A program made the translations under genes and the position numbers. A DNA stretch of 64,000 nucleotides, from NCBI GenBank assembly GCA_030530205.1, contig JAUMVK010000003.1:131134-195133 (forward strand), written 5' to 3'. Source of the DNA: RGIG3701 sp030530205 (GTDB lineage: Bacteria > Planctomycetota > Planctomycetia > Pirellulales > Thermoguttaceae). Of the stretch, positions 50,364-60,284 are shown in pieces (position 1 is the first letter of the stretch; each line of letters opens with the position of its first letter). The notes beneath the pieces were generated by a model that was not told the origin of the DNA, did not search any database, and worked only from the letters and a program-made list of their open reading frames with translations.

Positions 50364-53300
50364 TTATTCAAACAATTTTCGGAATATATCGTCTTCATCA
50401 TCTTCATCGGAATCATCGCTTTCTGTGTTCTCCAGGTCTTCATTGTTGAGGAGTTCATTCCCCAAATCAAATCCGATGATTTCCTGATTCTGAAACTGAT
50501 TTATCAGAAAATCTTTTAATTCTTCCATCGTTATATCCGGATCGTTGACACGATTCATCAGCTTATCCAGGGAAGAATCTTTTATTATATCGTTAAATTC
50601 TTCCAGGGGATTATGCTCTGACGGGGCAGGTTTCGAGTTGGGATTCAGAGTACGAATGACCCGTTGAATGTCCGTTTTGGTCATTAACTTCGAGGGGATA
50701 AAATCTTTCAGGTCCAGCATTTCGTCGTCCTCTTCGGAACGATTTCTGTAATGATTGATTTCATTCTCAATTTCTTCCAGCCAATCCGGCGGTTCGTAGC
50801 CAGTCCCAAGAGCGTCAGCGGTGAATTCCTTAACGAGTTCCAGGAATCGTGTGAACGAGGGGGTTTCGCCTCCCGTACGGGCTTCCTGGATCGAAGGTTC
50901 CAGCAACGCACACAATTTATTAATGGCCATCGGCATTACGAGGCGTTCGTCCATGCGGTCGCCGACGGTTTTTACTGTCAAACCGTACTTGATGCAGAGT
51001 TTTTTGTAACTGCGAATGAACTGTTTGGCCTGGAACGCAGATCGGTCCTGAATACTTTCGAACCAGGAATCCGCGACATCGTAACTTTTCTCGCGAACCA
51101 TCACTTTATGCGCGTTTATGAACGGCCGCAAATCCCATGACAGTCGATCGTATTCACATAGCAGCCTAAGGAAGTCGAACAAAATGTAAAGGTTGGCCCC
51201 ATTATCGGATTGGGTGGTCGTGGTATTGTAATCGATGAACTGGTCGTAACGCTCCAGAAGGGTTTCGACGATTGTTTCGAGCAAACGTTGGGTATGAAAT
51301 AACGAGATTTTCCCGGCCTCCAGATCGGTTATTAACTTTTTGCCCTGAATTTCTTTTCCATCGGGACGCCAGGAATTTTCATTCAGCTCCATATTTTCCT
51401 TGAGGGATTCAAGCCAGGAACGAACTCCTTCGTGATGAATTGCCTGCAAGTTCGAATAGTTCATCTGGATGGGAGAGAAAAGATCCTCGCCGTAGGTCTG
51501 AATAAATGTTTTTAACTGATTCCAGTCACGTGGATCCTGGAACGGATCAAGTGATGAAATACGGATCCCATGACTGTGTATAATCCAGTTTTGAAGGAGG
51601 ATATCCATCATTTGGTCGAGCAGTTTGATGAATACTTCAAGGCTCCACTTCTGTCGGCCAGGTTTAGAACCGCTGACGATGATCGACCTGAGGATACCTT
51701 TACTTCCCAGGTCGAACAGGGCGTCGTAGCGCGTAATTACACGCCCGTTGATGGGATGCAGACGTTCCATTTCCTGAACGGTCAAAAGGACCTGGTACGT
51801 CTCGACGAGCAGCCCCTGAAGCGGGAGATTGGAGAGCAAACGCTGAATGACAGTTAAAATACTCTTGATCCGAATCATCCGAATAGGATCACCGCCACGT
51901 TCAATGGGTTCATAAAGGATCGGCTCTTTAGAGAGGAGTTTCAACGTTTTTCGCCAGATTTTTTTGACAGTTTGAGGCTCGCCGCAAATCAACGCCTGGA
52001 TGACACAACGCGTCGCATTCTCCCACGTGTCGATTTGCGAAATCCGGTTTTTTACATCAGCGATGCGCATTAAACGCTGAGCATCCTCAAGTTCACTGGC
52101 GGTGGAAACGAGCCGGTCAAGCAGAAGGTACTTCATGCCAAGCTGCTTTTCATATTCCATCATAGCGATCGACCGCGAGAAGTCAGGCTTTTTGACCTCA
52201 AACTTCTTTACTTCGGAAATCAGCGTTTCGAGACGTTTTCGGTGTTCGGTCGCCTGATTGCTCCAATTCTGAAGAGCCTCGGAACGATCTTCGTGCTCAT
52301 CCGCGAATGGAATGGAAAAGACCGAGGCCATTTTCCAGAGGCGAGCCTGAGTGATGATGAACAGAAGCCGGTCAGAAATGCGATCCATTTCGCTCGTAAG
52401 CGGAAAATCTTCGATGGAGTGTTTGAGTGACTCGCCGTCCATCATCGAGTCGTCGATCCCATCGTCCGTCGAATCGTGATAAATGACATTTTCCCATGCC
52501 GCATTGAAGATCTCGCGGTCTTCATTGTCATCAAGCTCTTCACTGTTTTCGCCTTCCAGGGAATCGAAACCTGTTTCGACATCTTCATTTTCCGGGCGTC
52601 TGTGTTTTCGTTTTGGACCATTTCCGCGAGAGGAATTATGTTTGGTTGAAGATTCCAGATCCAAAGTAGGAACTGTCCCGTAAATCTCCGCATTGGCTTC
52701 CACCAGATCAATGAAACGTTTCGCGAGTTTCCAGTTATCGGTCAGAGTCGAACCACGGCGGCAAAGGAGCCGCTGCTCTTTGGTCGGCGGGTACCAAAGA
52801 TCTTCCATCCAGCGAAGGGTCAGAGGGTGGAATGAGTAGTCACCGTCGTCGAGTTTCATCAGTTCGGACTGACTTAACCAGTTGATCAGAAGAGCCATCG
52901 CTGCGATCGGATCTTTCTGGTCGAGCAGGGCCTCGATCAAAAGAGTGTACGCCTTGGGTGAGGTAAAATCGACGATGCGCGGCCGCCAGAACGCGATGTC
53001 GCCCGCGGCGGTCCCGCCTTCGTACCACGCATCCAGTGCGTTCACGACGAGTTGGACGGATTCGTAAGTCTCCGCGCCGGAAATGCTGTTGATCTCCGAA
53101 ATGTCGAGTGTTCCGAACTGATCCCACCACTGGGTGATCTGTTCCATGCGGAACATCAGCTCGGTGCGTTCCTTGTGTAAACCTTTTGCTGCCGTTTCTT
53201 TCAGGATTCGGGAATAGAGTGAGAAGATCGCGCCGATCAGCGAGATCAACTCATCTACGCGCTGGTCTTGCGTTGAATCCTCGACCGAAAGGGAAAGGGG

Positions 53301-54797
53301 ATATTGACCGTCAAACCCCAAAATGTACCACGGATCGACGAACGCCCCACACTCGATCCCTTCCTTCAGGATCTCTTCGATTTTGTAGAGTTTGGGAATG
53401 GCCTCGAGCGTTCGGTCGTGATCAATATCGAAATGAGCCTTCGTTATGAGACAATCGATATTGCACCGCATCCGTGACGAAGGAACGTTCACTCGGGCGA
53501 TCATCTCGTCCGAGGCTTCCTGGTATCCCATCCAGGCGTACAGGCGAGCGAGCTGAACGTTCTGGTACTGCTCCGCGCGTTGTTTGGAGAGTTTGCGGTT
53601 GAAATACTGTCGGGCCGAGGCAAAAGGCTGATGCAGTATTTTTGCTTCCTCACGCAAACGCTCGGCGTGTTTTTCGGGCATTTTTTCAAGGAGCTGCTGG
53701 TAAAAAATGTCACGAATTTTCGCGATTTTTGGGAGTAGAGACTCGAAAGTGTCGGCAGAGGTTCGTGCGCCGGGCCCCCACCCACCTACAGCCGCGCCCA
53801 TGAGAAGGGTTCCCGCCAGAACCGCAGAGGCTTCTTTACGAAGTTCTTCGCGCGGGATGCCCTGTTCTTCTTTCTGAACGTTTTGGGCCCGAGAAAAAAT
53901 TGAACGAATAGTGGATTCAATCAGAACAAAGCGGTCGTAGGTGCCTTTGTTCGTGATGTGCATCGGGTCCCAACTTCCAAAGTGGTAATTCAGGCGGCGA
54001 TTGACCGGATGATTAAAATCCATTGCCCGCGGGTCGAATGAAAGCTCTTCAAGATTTTCCAGGTCGAACATCGCAGTGTTGAGGAGGGATTCGTCAGAAA
54101 TTTTCAGATATTCCAGCGCATCGGTGACCATCTGCGTAAATTCGCCGTGAACTACGCCCACGCCTTTGATATAAAGCGGAATCGCGTGGAGCCATTCGTG
54201 ACGGTAAGCCTGCATTTTTTGCCGGGAATGTAAAATCGGAATGGGGCGGTAACCGATAAAATCGTCGTAGTGGTTGATCGTACGATCGAGCGCTTTTTGT
54301 ATTTCGGGAGTGATTTCACGGGCGGGCATTTCCGCGTCAGAAGTTTTGAGAAATTCCTCCGAAGAAGCGATATTTGCGGCTTCGTCCGGAATGGATTCGA
54401 AGGCTTTTTCTTTCAGAATAGCGTAAAAGGCCTGACCAATTGAGAACGCGTTGAATAAAACATCGTCTTTCTGGTGGAAAAGGAGGTCTTTGTGCCAGAC
54501 ACGGTAATGGGGGAAAAAATAAAGGAAACCAAAAAGGAGGGCCTGCCTGACTTGTGTATCCTGAGAGAAAACTTCCGAGTTGGGCTGGACCCATTTTAAA
54601 TAGTCCCAAAGAGCGGCCGCGAGCCGACACCACATAGGAGTAGGATCCTCTTTCGCTTTCCTCGCGTCGAGACCAGCGCAGATGGTATTCAGCCCCGCGA
54701 GAAATTTAGCTGCCGGGTCACCCGAAGAAAAATTCAGGTAGCCCAGAACAATTTCAAATGCTTCTTTTTCGTTTGAGTTCCACTCCATGGGGTTCAT
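50364..54797 (-). CDS. 1477-residue helical protein of unknown function
   Basis: I start it at the ATG at 54797 (MNPMEWNSNEKEAFEIVLGYL) after GGAGAAAAAAAT. There is no signal peptide or membrane segment. The sequence is mostly alpha-helical, with segments that look like TPR-type repeats (for example ARLYAWMGYQEASDEMIARVN and YKIEEILKEG). One stretch at about 325-345 is Gly/Ala-rich (AGTLLMGAAVGGWGPGA). Around 755-810 lies a charged linker with a basic patch (GPKRKHRRPENED), and the C terminus is very acidic (ESDDSDEDDEDD). I recognise no family. It is divergent from rpsR and has its own C-tract promoter; a large cytoplasmic scaffold or surveillance protein is only a guess. Confidence 0.8.
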   Translation of the reverse strand: MNPMEWNSNEKEAFEIVLGYLNFSSGDPAAKFLAGLNTICAGLDARKAKEDPTPMWCRLAAALWDYLKWVQPNSEVFSQDTQVRQALLFGFLYFFPHYRVWHKDLLFHQKDDVLFNAFSIGQAFYAILKEKAFESIPDEAANIASSEEFLKTSDAEMPAREITPEIQKALDRTINHYDDFIGYRPIPILHSRQKMQAYRHEWLHAIPLYIKGVGVVHGEFTQMVTDALEYLKISDESLLNTAMFDLENLEELSFDPRAMDFNHPVNRRLNYHFGSWDPMHITNKGTYDRFVLIESTIRSIFSRAQNVQKEEQGIPREELRKEASAVLAGTLLMGAAVGGWGPGARTSADTFESLLPKIAKIRDIFYQQLLEKMPEKHAERLREEAKILHQPFASARQYFNRKLSKQRAEQYQNVQLARLYAWMGYQEASDEMIARVNVPSSRMRCNIDCLITKAHFDIDHDRTLEAIPKLYKIEEILKEGIECGAFVDPWYILGFDGQYPLSLSVEDSTQDQRVDELISLIGAIFSLYSRILKETAAKGLHKERTELMFRMEQITQWWDQFGTLDISEINSISGAETYESVQLVVNALDAWYEGGTAAGDIAFWRPRIVDFTSPKAYTLLIEALLDQKDPIAAMALLINWLSQSELMKLDDGDYSFHPLTLRWMEDLWYPPTKEQRLLCRRGSTLTDNWKLAKRFIDLVEANAEIYGTVPTLDLESSTKHNSSRGNGPKRKHRRPENEDVETGFDSLEGENSEELDDNEDREIFNAAWENVIYHDSTDDGIDDSMMDGESLKHSIEDFPLTSEMDRISDRLLFIITQARLWKMASVFSIPFADEHEDRSEALQNWSNQATEHRKRLETLISEVKKFEVKKPDFSRSIAMMEYEKQLGMKYLLLDRLVSTASELEDAQRLMRIADVKNRISQIDTWENATRCVIQALICGEPQTVKKIWRKTLKLLSKEPILYEPIERGGDPIRMIRIKSILTVIQRLLSNLPLQGLLVETYQVLLTVQEMERLHPINGRVITRYDALFDLGSKGILRSIIVSGSKPGRQKWSLEVFIKLLDQMMDILLQNWIIHSHGIRISSLDPFQDPRDWNQLKTFIQTYGEDLFSPIQMNYSNLQAIHHEGVRSWLESLKENMELNENSWRPDGKEIQGKKLITDLEAGKISLFHTQRLLETIVETLLERYDQFIDYNTTTTQSDNGANLYILFDFLRLLCEYDRLSWDLRPFINAHKVMVREKSYDVADSWFESIQDRSAFQAKQFIRSYKKLCIKYGLTVKTVGDRMDERLVMPMAINKLCALLEPSIQEARTGGETPSFTRFLELVKEFTADALGTGYEPPDWLEEIENEINHYRNRSEEDDEMLDLKDFIPSKLMTKTDIQRVIRTLNPNSKPAPSEHNPLEEFNDIIKDSSLDKLMNRVNDPDITMEELKDFLINQFQNQEIIGFDLGNELLNNEDLENTESDDSDEDDEDDIFRKLFE

Positions 54798-54837
54798 ATT
54801 TTTTTCTCCTGCATCTTGACGAGAATACAATATTACT

Positions 54838-54872
54838 ATCATACCCGTTTTTTGAATAAAACAAAGGGGGGG
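54838..54872 (-). promoter_or_regulatory. Promoter of the 1477-residue protein with C-tract
   Basis: On the minus strand seven C (plus 54866-54872) abut TTTGTT (54860-54865), 16-bp spacer, TATGAT (54838-54843). Confidence 0.7.
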
Positions 54873-54903
54873 AGAAAAAAATCCTTTTTCCTGTTTTTTT
54901 GGT

Positions 54904-54939
54904 CCCCCCCCTTGCATTAAATTTGAAATCCGTTATAAT
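54904..54939 (+). promoter_or_regulatory. Promoter of rpsR with C-tract
   Basis: Eight C (54904-54911) abut TTGCAT (54912-54917), 16-bp spacer, TATAAT (54934-54939). Confidence 0.85.
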
Positions 54940-55006
54940 CTTTTTTCTAATTGTATCCCATTGCAGGAATGTGGAAAGAATATAGATTTTATTGAAAGGT
55001 TTTAAA

Positions 55007-55303
55007 ATGTCCAGAGCTGGTGGTTTTAACAAGAAGGGCAAAAAAGGAGCTGCTCCGTTCCGTAAACGCGCAAAGGCCAAGGTCCACACAAAGAAAAAGG
55101 ACCCGCTCGCAGTGGACGGCAAGCTGCCTCGTCCGCTCTACGTCGATTACAAAGACGTGGAACTGTTGAAAAAACTGACGAATCGCCAGGGCAAAATTCT
55201 CAGCCGTCGTAAGAGTGGTTGCTCCGCTGTGAGCCAGCACGCTGTTACCGCTGCGGTGAAACGCGCCCGCTTCATGGCTCTCCTTCCCTATGTTGGCGAA
55301 TGA
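55007..55303 (+). CDS. rpsR: 30S ribosomal protein S18
   Basis: A 98-residue S18, started at the ATG at 55007 (MSRAGGFNKKGKKG) after AAAGGTTTT. The core VDYKDVELLKKLTNRQGKILSRRKSGCSAVSQHAVTAAVKRARFMALLPYVG is diagnostic. S18 binds 16S rRNA on the platform with S6. The N-terminal basic extension is somewhat long. It is not in the usual rpsF-ssb-rpsR context; it is transcribed alone, divergent from the 1477-residue gene. Confidence 0.96.
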   Translation: MSRAGGFNKKGKKGAAPFRKRAKAKVHTKKKDPLAVDGKLPRPLYVDYKDVELLKKLTNRQGKILSRRKSGCSAVSQHAVTAAVKRARFMALLPYVGE

Positions 55304-55441
55304 GTTCCAGGCCGATTGGTTTCAAAAGATTGAACGACGGTCGCCAGTGAGCATCAGACTCACGGTGTTACGCCCCGATTGGTGGCGATTTCGGCTCTGA
55401 CTCGAGCAGAACCGGGATTCCCGCTGTTGTTCGAAGAAATA
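55304..55441 (+). other. Structured 3' region downstream of rpsR
   Basis: No ORF is supported. The RNA could form GTGAG/CTCAC inside TCGCCA/TGGCGA-type pairing and a CGG-TCTG/CAGA-CCG hairpin before the terminator. It may be a structured 3' UTR or a small RNA. Confidence 0.35.
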
Positions 55442-55473
55442 AAAGCATCGTTTTCTCAAACGGTGCTTTTTTT
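55442..55473 (+). terminator. Intrinsic terminator downstream of rpsR
   Basis: AAGCA-CGTTT pairs with AAACG-TGCTT with one mismatch, followed by seven T. Confidence 0.85.
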
Positions 55474-55514
55474 AATTAATTCATTGTAGTTAAATCACGT
55501 ATTTCAGCAGCCCC

Positions 55515-55543
55515 TTGACAGGTGGTTTTCTCTTTGGTACAAT
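55515..55543 (+). promoter_or_regulatory. Promoter of the GH39/toroid gene
   Basis: TTGACA (55515-55520) directly after CCCC, 17-bp spacer, TACAAT (55538-55543). Confidence 0.75.
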
Positions 55544-55552
55544 CAGGTGAAT

Positions 55553-55619
55553 GGGGGTAGTTATGCTCCCGAAAAAAGACCACATTCAACCTGATATTTT
55601 CGGAGGCATAACTGCCCCC
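55553..55619 (+). promoter_or_regulatory. Long hairpin in the 5' leader of the GH39/toroid gene
   Basis: A stem of about 23 bp with two or three mismatches joins 55553-55575 (GGGGGTAGTTATGC...) to 55597-55619 (...GCATAACTGCCCCC) around a loop of about 21 nt. It begins about 4 nt after the likely start site and ends 21 nt before the start codon, so it may control translation or stability of the mRNA. Confidence 0.6.
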
Positions 55620-55640
55620 GCCCGCCTGATGGAGAATCCG

Positions 55641-58115
55641 ATGAAAGCCTTCTTTTCCTCCCTCATATTCGTTCTTTTGGCCTCCGCGCTTTTCGCTGCC
55701 GGGCCGGTTCAGGTCGATTTCACTCAGGAAGCCGGTCAGGTGAAACCCCTGCACGGGATCGATAATTCGCCGCTGACGCATGGCCAGGTCCTGCCGGAAC
55801 TGCGCGACGCGGGGATCCCGTACTCGCGGCTCCACGATACGATGGGGCGTTTCGGCGGCGGCGTTTACGTGGACATTCCGAACATTTTCCCCAATTTTGA
55901 CGCGGACCCGGACGACCCGGCCTCGTACGATTTTGCGTTCACGGACGCGTACCTCTCCGGGCTGGTGAAATCCGGCGTGGAACCGTTTTACCGGCTCGGC
56001 GTGACGATCGAAAACTACTACCAAATCAAAGCGTACCGGATCTTCCCGCCGAAAGACCCCCAGAAATTCGCGAAGATCTGCGAGATGATGATCCGCCACT
56101 TCAACGAGGGCTGGGCGGACGGCCATCATTTCGGGATCCAGTACTGGGAGATCTGGAACGAGCCGGAAAACCCCCCGATGTGGAAGGGGACCAAAGAGCA
56201 GTTTTTCGAGCTGTATCGCGTGACGGCGAATCACCTCAAAAAGTGCTTCCCGGACCTGAAAATCGGCGGTTACGCGAGCTGCGGCTTCTATCCGCTCACC
56301 CGGGCGGAAAGCGCCAAACCGGGGCACTGGCACTGGTCGTTTATCGACTGGTTCGAAACCTTCCTCGATTACGTTCAGGATGAGGAGACCCGCGCGCCGC
56401 TGGATTTCTTCTCGTGGCATCTGTACACGAGCGACCCGGAAGAAATCGTCGCTCATTCGAAGTACGTCGATGAGAAACTCAAAGAGCACGGCATGGAAAA
56501 CGTAGAGAACATTTTCAACGAGTGGAACTACATCACGAACCGGCCGGACCAGTTCGACGAGATGAAAGAAGCGCCCGGCGCCGCGTTCGTCGCTGCGGCG
56601 TTCTGTCTGATGCAGTACCAGACCGGGATCGACAAAGCGATGTACTACGACGCGTACCCGCAGCGCGCCTACTGCGGCCTGTACTACTTCCCGAGCAAAA
56701 AAGTCACGAAAACGTACTGGTCTTTTTACGCGTTCAACGTCCTGTACAAACTCGGGACGGCGGTCCCCGTGACGACGGACCAGGCGGCCAAAATCTACGC
56801 CCTCGCGGCGAAAAACGGGGCGGGCGACGCGGCGATCCTGGTCGTGAACAATTCGGACGACGCGGCGGAAGTCCCGCTGGAAATTAAAGGCGCGGACTTT
56901 GCCGGGGCCGAGGTGAAACTGCTCGATCAGGAGCATTCGTTTACCGTCATGCCGGAAATCTGGAAGGATGGGAAACTCGCGCTTCCCGCCAAATCGGTGG
57001 CGGTTCTGCTCCACGCGGCACCGCAGGACGTTCCGGCCGATGAGAAAGCCGTGGACTCGAAGGAGGGGGAAGAGGCCCTTGCTTCCGGTACACGAATCTG
57101 CGGCCCGGGGCCTGTGAAGCAGGGTCTTGAGTGGCTTGCCCGCCATCAGCTCCCGAACGGAAGCTGGAACTTCAATCATTGCCTCGTGGGGAATGGCTGC
57201 AACTGCGGAAATCCGGGATTGATGATGAAATGCACCAACGGCGCGACGGCCATGGGGATCCTTCCCTTTCTTGGCTGCGGTGCGGCGTATATTCAGGAAG
57301 GCGAGTACCAGCAGCAGGTCAGAAAGGGACTGACGTACCTGGTCGCCTCGATGACGAAAGACCCGAGGTGCCAGGATGGCGGTTCACTCCACCAGGCAGA
57401 AGGCACGATGTACGCGCACGGTCTGGCCGCAATTTGCCTGACGGAAGCCTACGCGATGACGAAAGAAAAGTCGCTCCAAGGCCCGGCGCAGAAGGCCATT
57501 AATTTTATTACGTACGCTCAGGACCCGGTTGGCGGCGGTTGGCGGTACGTTCCGCAGCAGCCCGGCGACACATCGGTTTCCGGCTGGCAGCTCATGGCGC
57601 TGAAATCCGCTTGCCTGGGCGAACTGACGGTCGATCCGATCGTCCCGGCAAAGGCCATGAATTTTCTGAACTCGGTTCAGACAGAAGACGGCGCAAAATA
57701 CGGCTACGTGACCCCGGGCGGAACTCCCGGCTGCACGGCCATTGCGCTGCTCGACCGGATGTACTACGACGGCTGGGATCCTGAGAATCCGATGCTGAAA
57801 AAAGGCGTTGAGTACATCAGCAGCATGGGCCCAAGCCGCGACATGTACTACAATTACTACGCCACACTGCTTCTGCGTCACTACGGCGGCGACCCCTGGA
57901 CGCGCTGGTACAAAAGAATGCACGATCAGATCGTGGAAAGCCAGGTCAAAGGGGACGGTCACAACAGTGGGAGCTGGAACCCGGGCGGCGGATACGCGGC
58001 AACAGGCGGGCGTTTGTACGAAACGGCGCTTTGCCTCATGACGCTGGAAATTTACTATCGCCGCCAGCCGATCTACATGCAGCAGGCGACGGAAAAACCG
58101 GCCGATCCGGAATGA
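55641..58115 (+). CDS. Secreted GH39-like hydrolase fused to a terpene-cyclase-like toroid domain
   Basis: A 824-residue secreted protein. The start is the ATG at 55641 (MKAFFSSLIFVLLASALFAAG) after GGAGAATCC. Residues 25-370 form a clan A TIM barrel of the GH39 type, with acid/base Glu174 in YWEIWNEPE and nucleophile Glu294 in IFNEWNY; a beta-sandwich follows to about 460 (IYALAAKNGAGDAAILVVNNSDDAAEVPL). After a linker (about 461-485) comes a second module (490-810) of alpha/alpha-toroid type: QGLEWLARHQLPNGSWN, GLTYLVASM, AINFITYAQDPVGGGWRY, and PGGTPGCTAIALL resemble the squalene-cyclase/prenyltransferase repeats common in planctomycetes. The toroid part may bind rather than catalyse; this pairing is unusual. 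Confidence 0.82.
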   Translation: MKAFFSSLIFVLLASALFAAGPVQVDFTQEAGQVKPLHGIDNSPLTHGQVLPELRDAGIPYSRLHDTMGRFGGGVYVDIPNIFPNFDADPDDPASYDFAFTDAYLSGLVKSGVEPFYRLGVTIENYYQIKAYRIFPPKDPQKFAKICEMMIRHFNEGWADGHHFGIQYWEIWNEPENPPMWKGTKEQFFELYRVTANHLKKCFPDLKIGGYASCGFYPLTRAESAKPGHWHWSFIDWFETFLDYVQDEETRAPLDFFSWHLYTSDPEEIVAHSKYVDEKLKEHGMENVENIFNEWNYITNRPDQFDEMKEAPGAAFVAAAFCLMQYQTGIDKAMYYDAYPQRAYCGLYYFPSKKVTKTYWSFYAFNVLYKLGTAVPVTTDQAAKIYALAAKNGAGDAAILVVNNSDDAAEVPLEIKGADFAGAEVKLLDQEHSFTVMPEIWKDGKLALPAKSVAVLLHAAPQDVPADEKAVDSKEGEEALASGTRICGPGPVKQGLEWLARHQLPNGSWNFNHCLVGNGCNCGNPGLMMKCTNGATAMGILPFLGCGAAYIQEGEYQQQVRKGLTYLVASMTKDPRCQDGGSLHQAEGTMYAHGLAAICLTEAYAMTKEKSLQGPAQKAINFITYAQDPVGGGWRYVPQQPGDTSVSGWQLMALKSACLGELTVDPIVPAKAMNFLNSVQTEDGAKYGYVTPGGTPGCTAIALLDRMYYDGWDPENPMLKKGVEYISSMGPSRDMYYNYYATLLLRHYGGDPWTRWYKRMHDQIVESQVKGDGHNSGSWNPGGGYAATGGRLYETALCLMTLEIYYRRQPIYMQQATEKPADPE

Positions 58116-58212
58116 TTTCCCGCCTTCCTTTCCCGCCCATTTCCCCTGCCTTCTCCGGTGGAAAAGATCGGGAACGAAAGAAAAAGAGAAAAATTTGATA
58201 AAATTTGGGAAT

Positions 58213-58247
58213 CCCCCCCTTGATGAATTTCAGGTTTCTGCTATACT
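58213..58247 (+). promoter_or_regulatory. Promoter of the tRNA cluster with C-tract
   Basis: Seven C (58213-58219) abut TTGATG (58220-58225), 16-bp spacer, TATACT (58242-58247). Confidence 0.85.
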
Positions 58248-58282
58248 ATCCTGAGTTATATGAGGACCAGAGACTCAAATCC

Positions 58283-58355
58283 GCTAGAATAGCTCAATTG
58301 GCAGAGCAGTTGATTTGTAATCAACAGGTTGTGGGTTCAAGTCCCACCTCTAGCT
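58283..58355 (+). tRNA. tRNA-Thr (anticodon TGT)
   Basis: A 73-nt cloverleaf; the anticodon stem GTTGA/TCAAC encloses TTTGTAA. The acceptor stem GCTAGAA has one mismatch next to the D arm. First gene of a four-tRNA cluster upstream of tuf. Confidence 0.95.
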
Positions 58356-58369
58356 TTTTAACAAAAAAT

Positions 58370-58451
58370 GGTGGAATTCCCGAGTGGCCAAAGGGGGCAG
58401 ACTGTAAATCTGCTAGCAGTGCTTTCCATGGTTCGAATCCATGTTCCACCA
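58370..58451 (+). tRNA. tRNA-Tyr (anticodon GTA)
   Basis: An 82-nt class II tRNA with a long variable arm; acceptor GGTGGAA/TTCCACC, anticodon stem GCAGA/TCTGC around CTGTAAA. Confidence 0.96.
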
Positions 58452-58469
58452 CTTGCCCGTTTGGGCTTC

Positions 58470-58540
58470 GCGGGCGTAGCTCAATGGTAGAGCCGTAGCC
58501 TTCCAAGCTACTTACGAGGGTTCGATTCCCTTCACCCGCT
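58470..58540 (+). tRNA. tRNA-Gly (anticodon TCC)
   Basis: A 71-nt tRNA; acceptor GCGGGCG with ACCCGC, anticodon stem GTAGC/GCTAC around CTTCCAA. Confidence 0.96.
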
Positions 58541-58596
58541 TTTAGCATCCAGCCCATGGCCTGGTGAAGCTGACAAAAACAATTCGATAATCAAAT

Positions 58597-58669
58597 GCTG
58601 CTGTAGCTCAGTCGGTAGAGCACATCCTTGGTAAGGATGAGGTCATGGGTTCGATTCCCATTGGCAGCT
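58597..58669 (+). tRNA. tRNA-Thr (anticodon GGT)
   Basis: A 73-nt tRNA; acceptor GCTGCTG paired with TGGCAGC, anticodon stem CATCC/GGATG around TTGGTAA. The Thr-Tyr-Gly-Thr-tuf order is a classic bacterial arrangement. Confidence 0.96.
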
Positions 58670-58823
58670 TTTTTTTATATTTAAAGTCGTGCCGGCACGT
58701 GCTGGTACAAATCATCAAAGAACACATCGTAGTTGGTAACGGACCACCATATCTTGGTTTGAAGGAATCTTGTCATCTGGTGTTCGTCTCCGTAACACAT
58801 TTTGTGAACTTGAGGAGTAGCAA

Positions 58824-60023
<1,200 letters not shown>

Positions 60024-60042
60024 TAACGTGAGATAATTCGTG

Positions 60043-60080
60043 AAAAGGCAGGTGCTGTAATCCTCATCTGCCTTTTCTTT
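60043..60080 (+). terminator. Intrinsic terminator of tuf
   Basis: Arms AAAAGGCAG and CTGCCTTTT (9 bp) followed by a T-rich tail. Confidence 0.85.
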
Positions 60081-60103
60081 AAATTTCAGGAAAATTTCGG
60101 GGG

Positions 60104-60137
60104 CCCCCCTTGAAGATTTTCAGTAAAGTGTTATACT
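60104..60137 (+). promoter_or_regulatory. Promoter of tRNA-Trp/secE with C-tract
   Basis: Six C (60104-60109) abut TTGAAG (60110-60115), 16-bp spacer, TATACT (60132-60137). Confidence 0.85.
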
Positions 60138-60175
60138 TTTGGCACTTGATTTAAAATATAAAAGGATTTATATTA

Positions 60176-60246
60176 AGGGGCGTAAGTTAATGGCAGACTG
60201 GCGGTCTCCAAAACCGCTCACGGGAGTTCGAATCTCTCCGCCCCTG
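60176..60246 (+). tRNA. tRNA-Trp (anticodon CCA)
   Basis: A 71-nt tRNA; acceptor AGGGGCG/CGCCCCT, anticodon stem GCGGT/ACCGC around CTCCAAA. Its place between tuf and secE is conserved in bacteria. Confidence 0.97.
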
Positions 60247-60284
60247 CTTTGACGACAAGGAATTCAAGGATAGTTGAGAGTATT

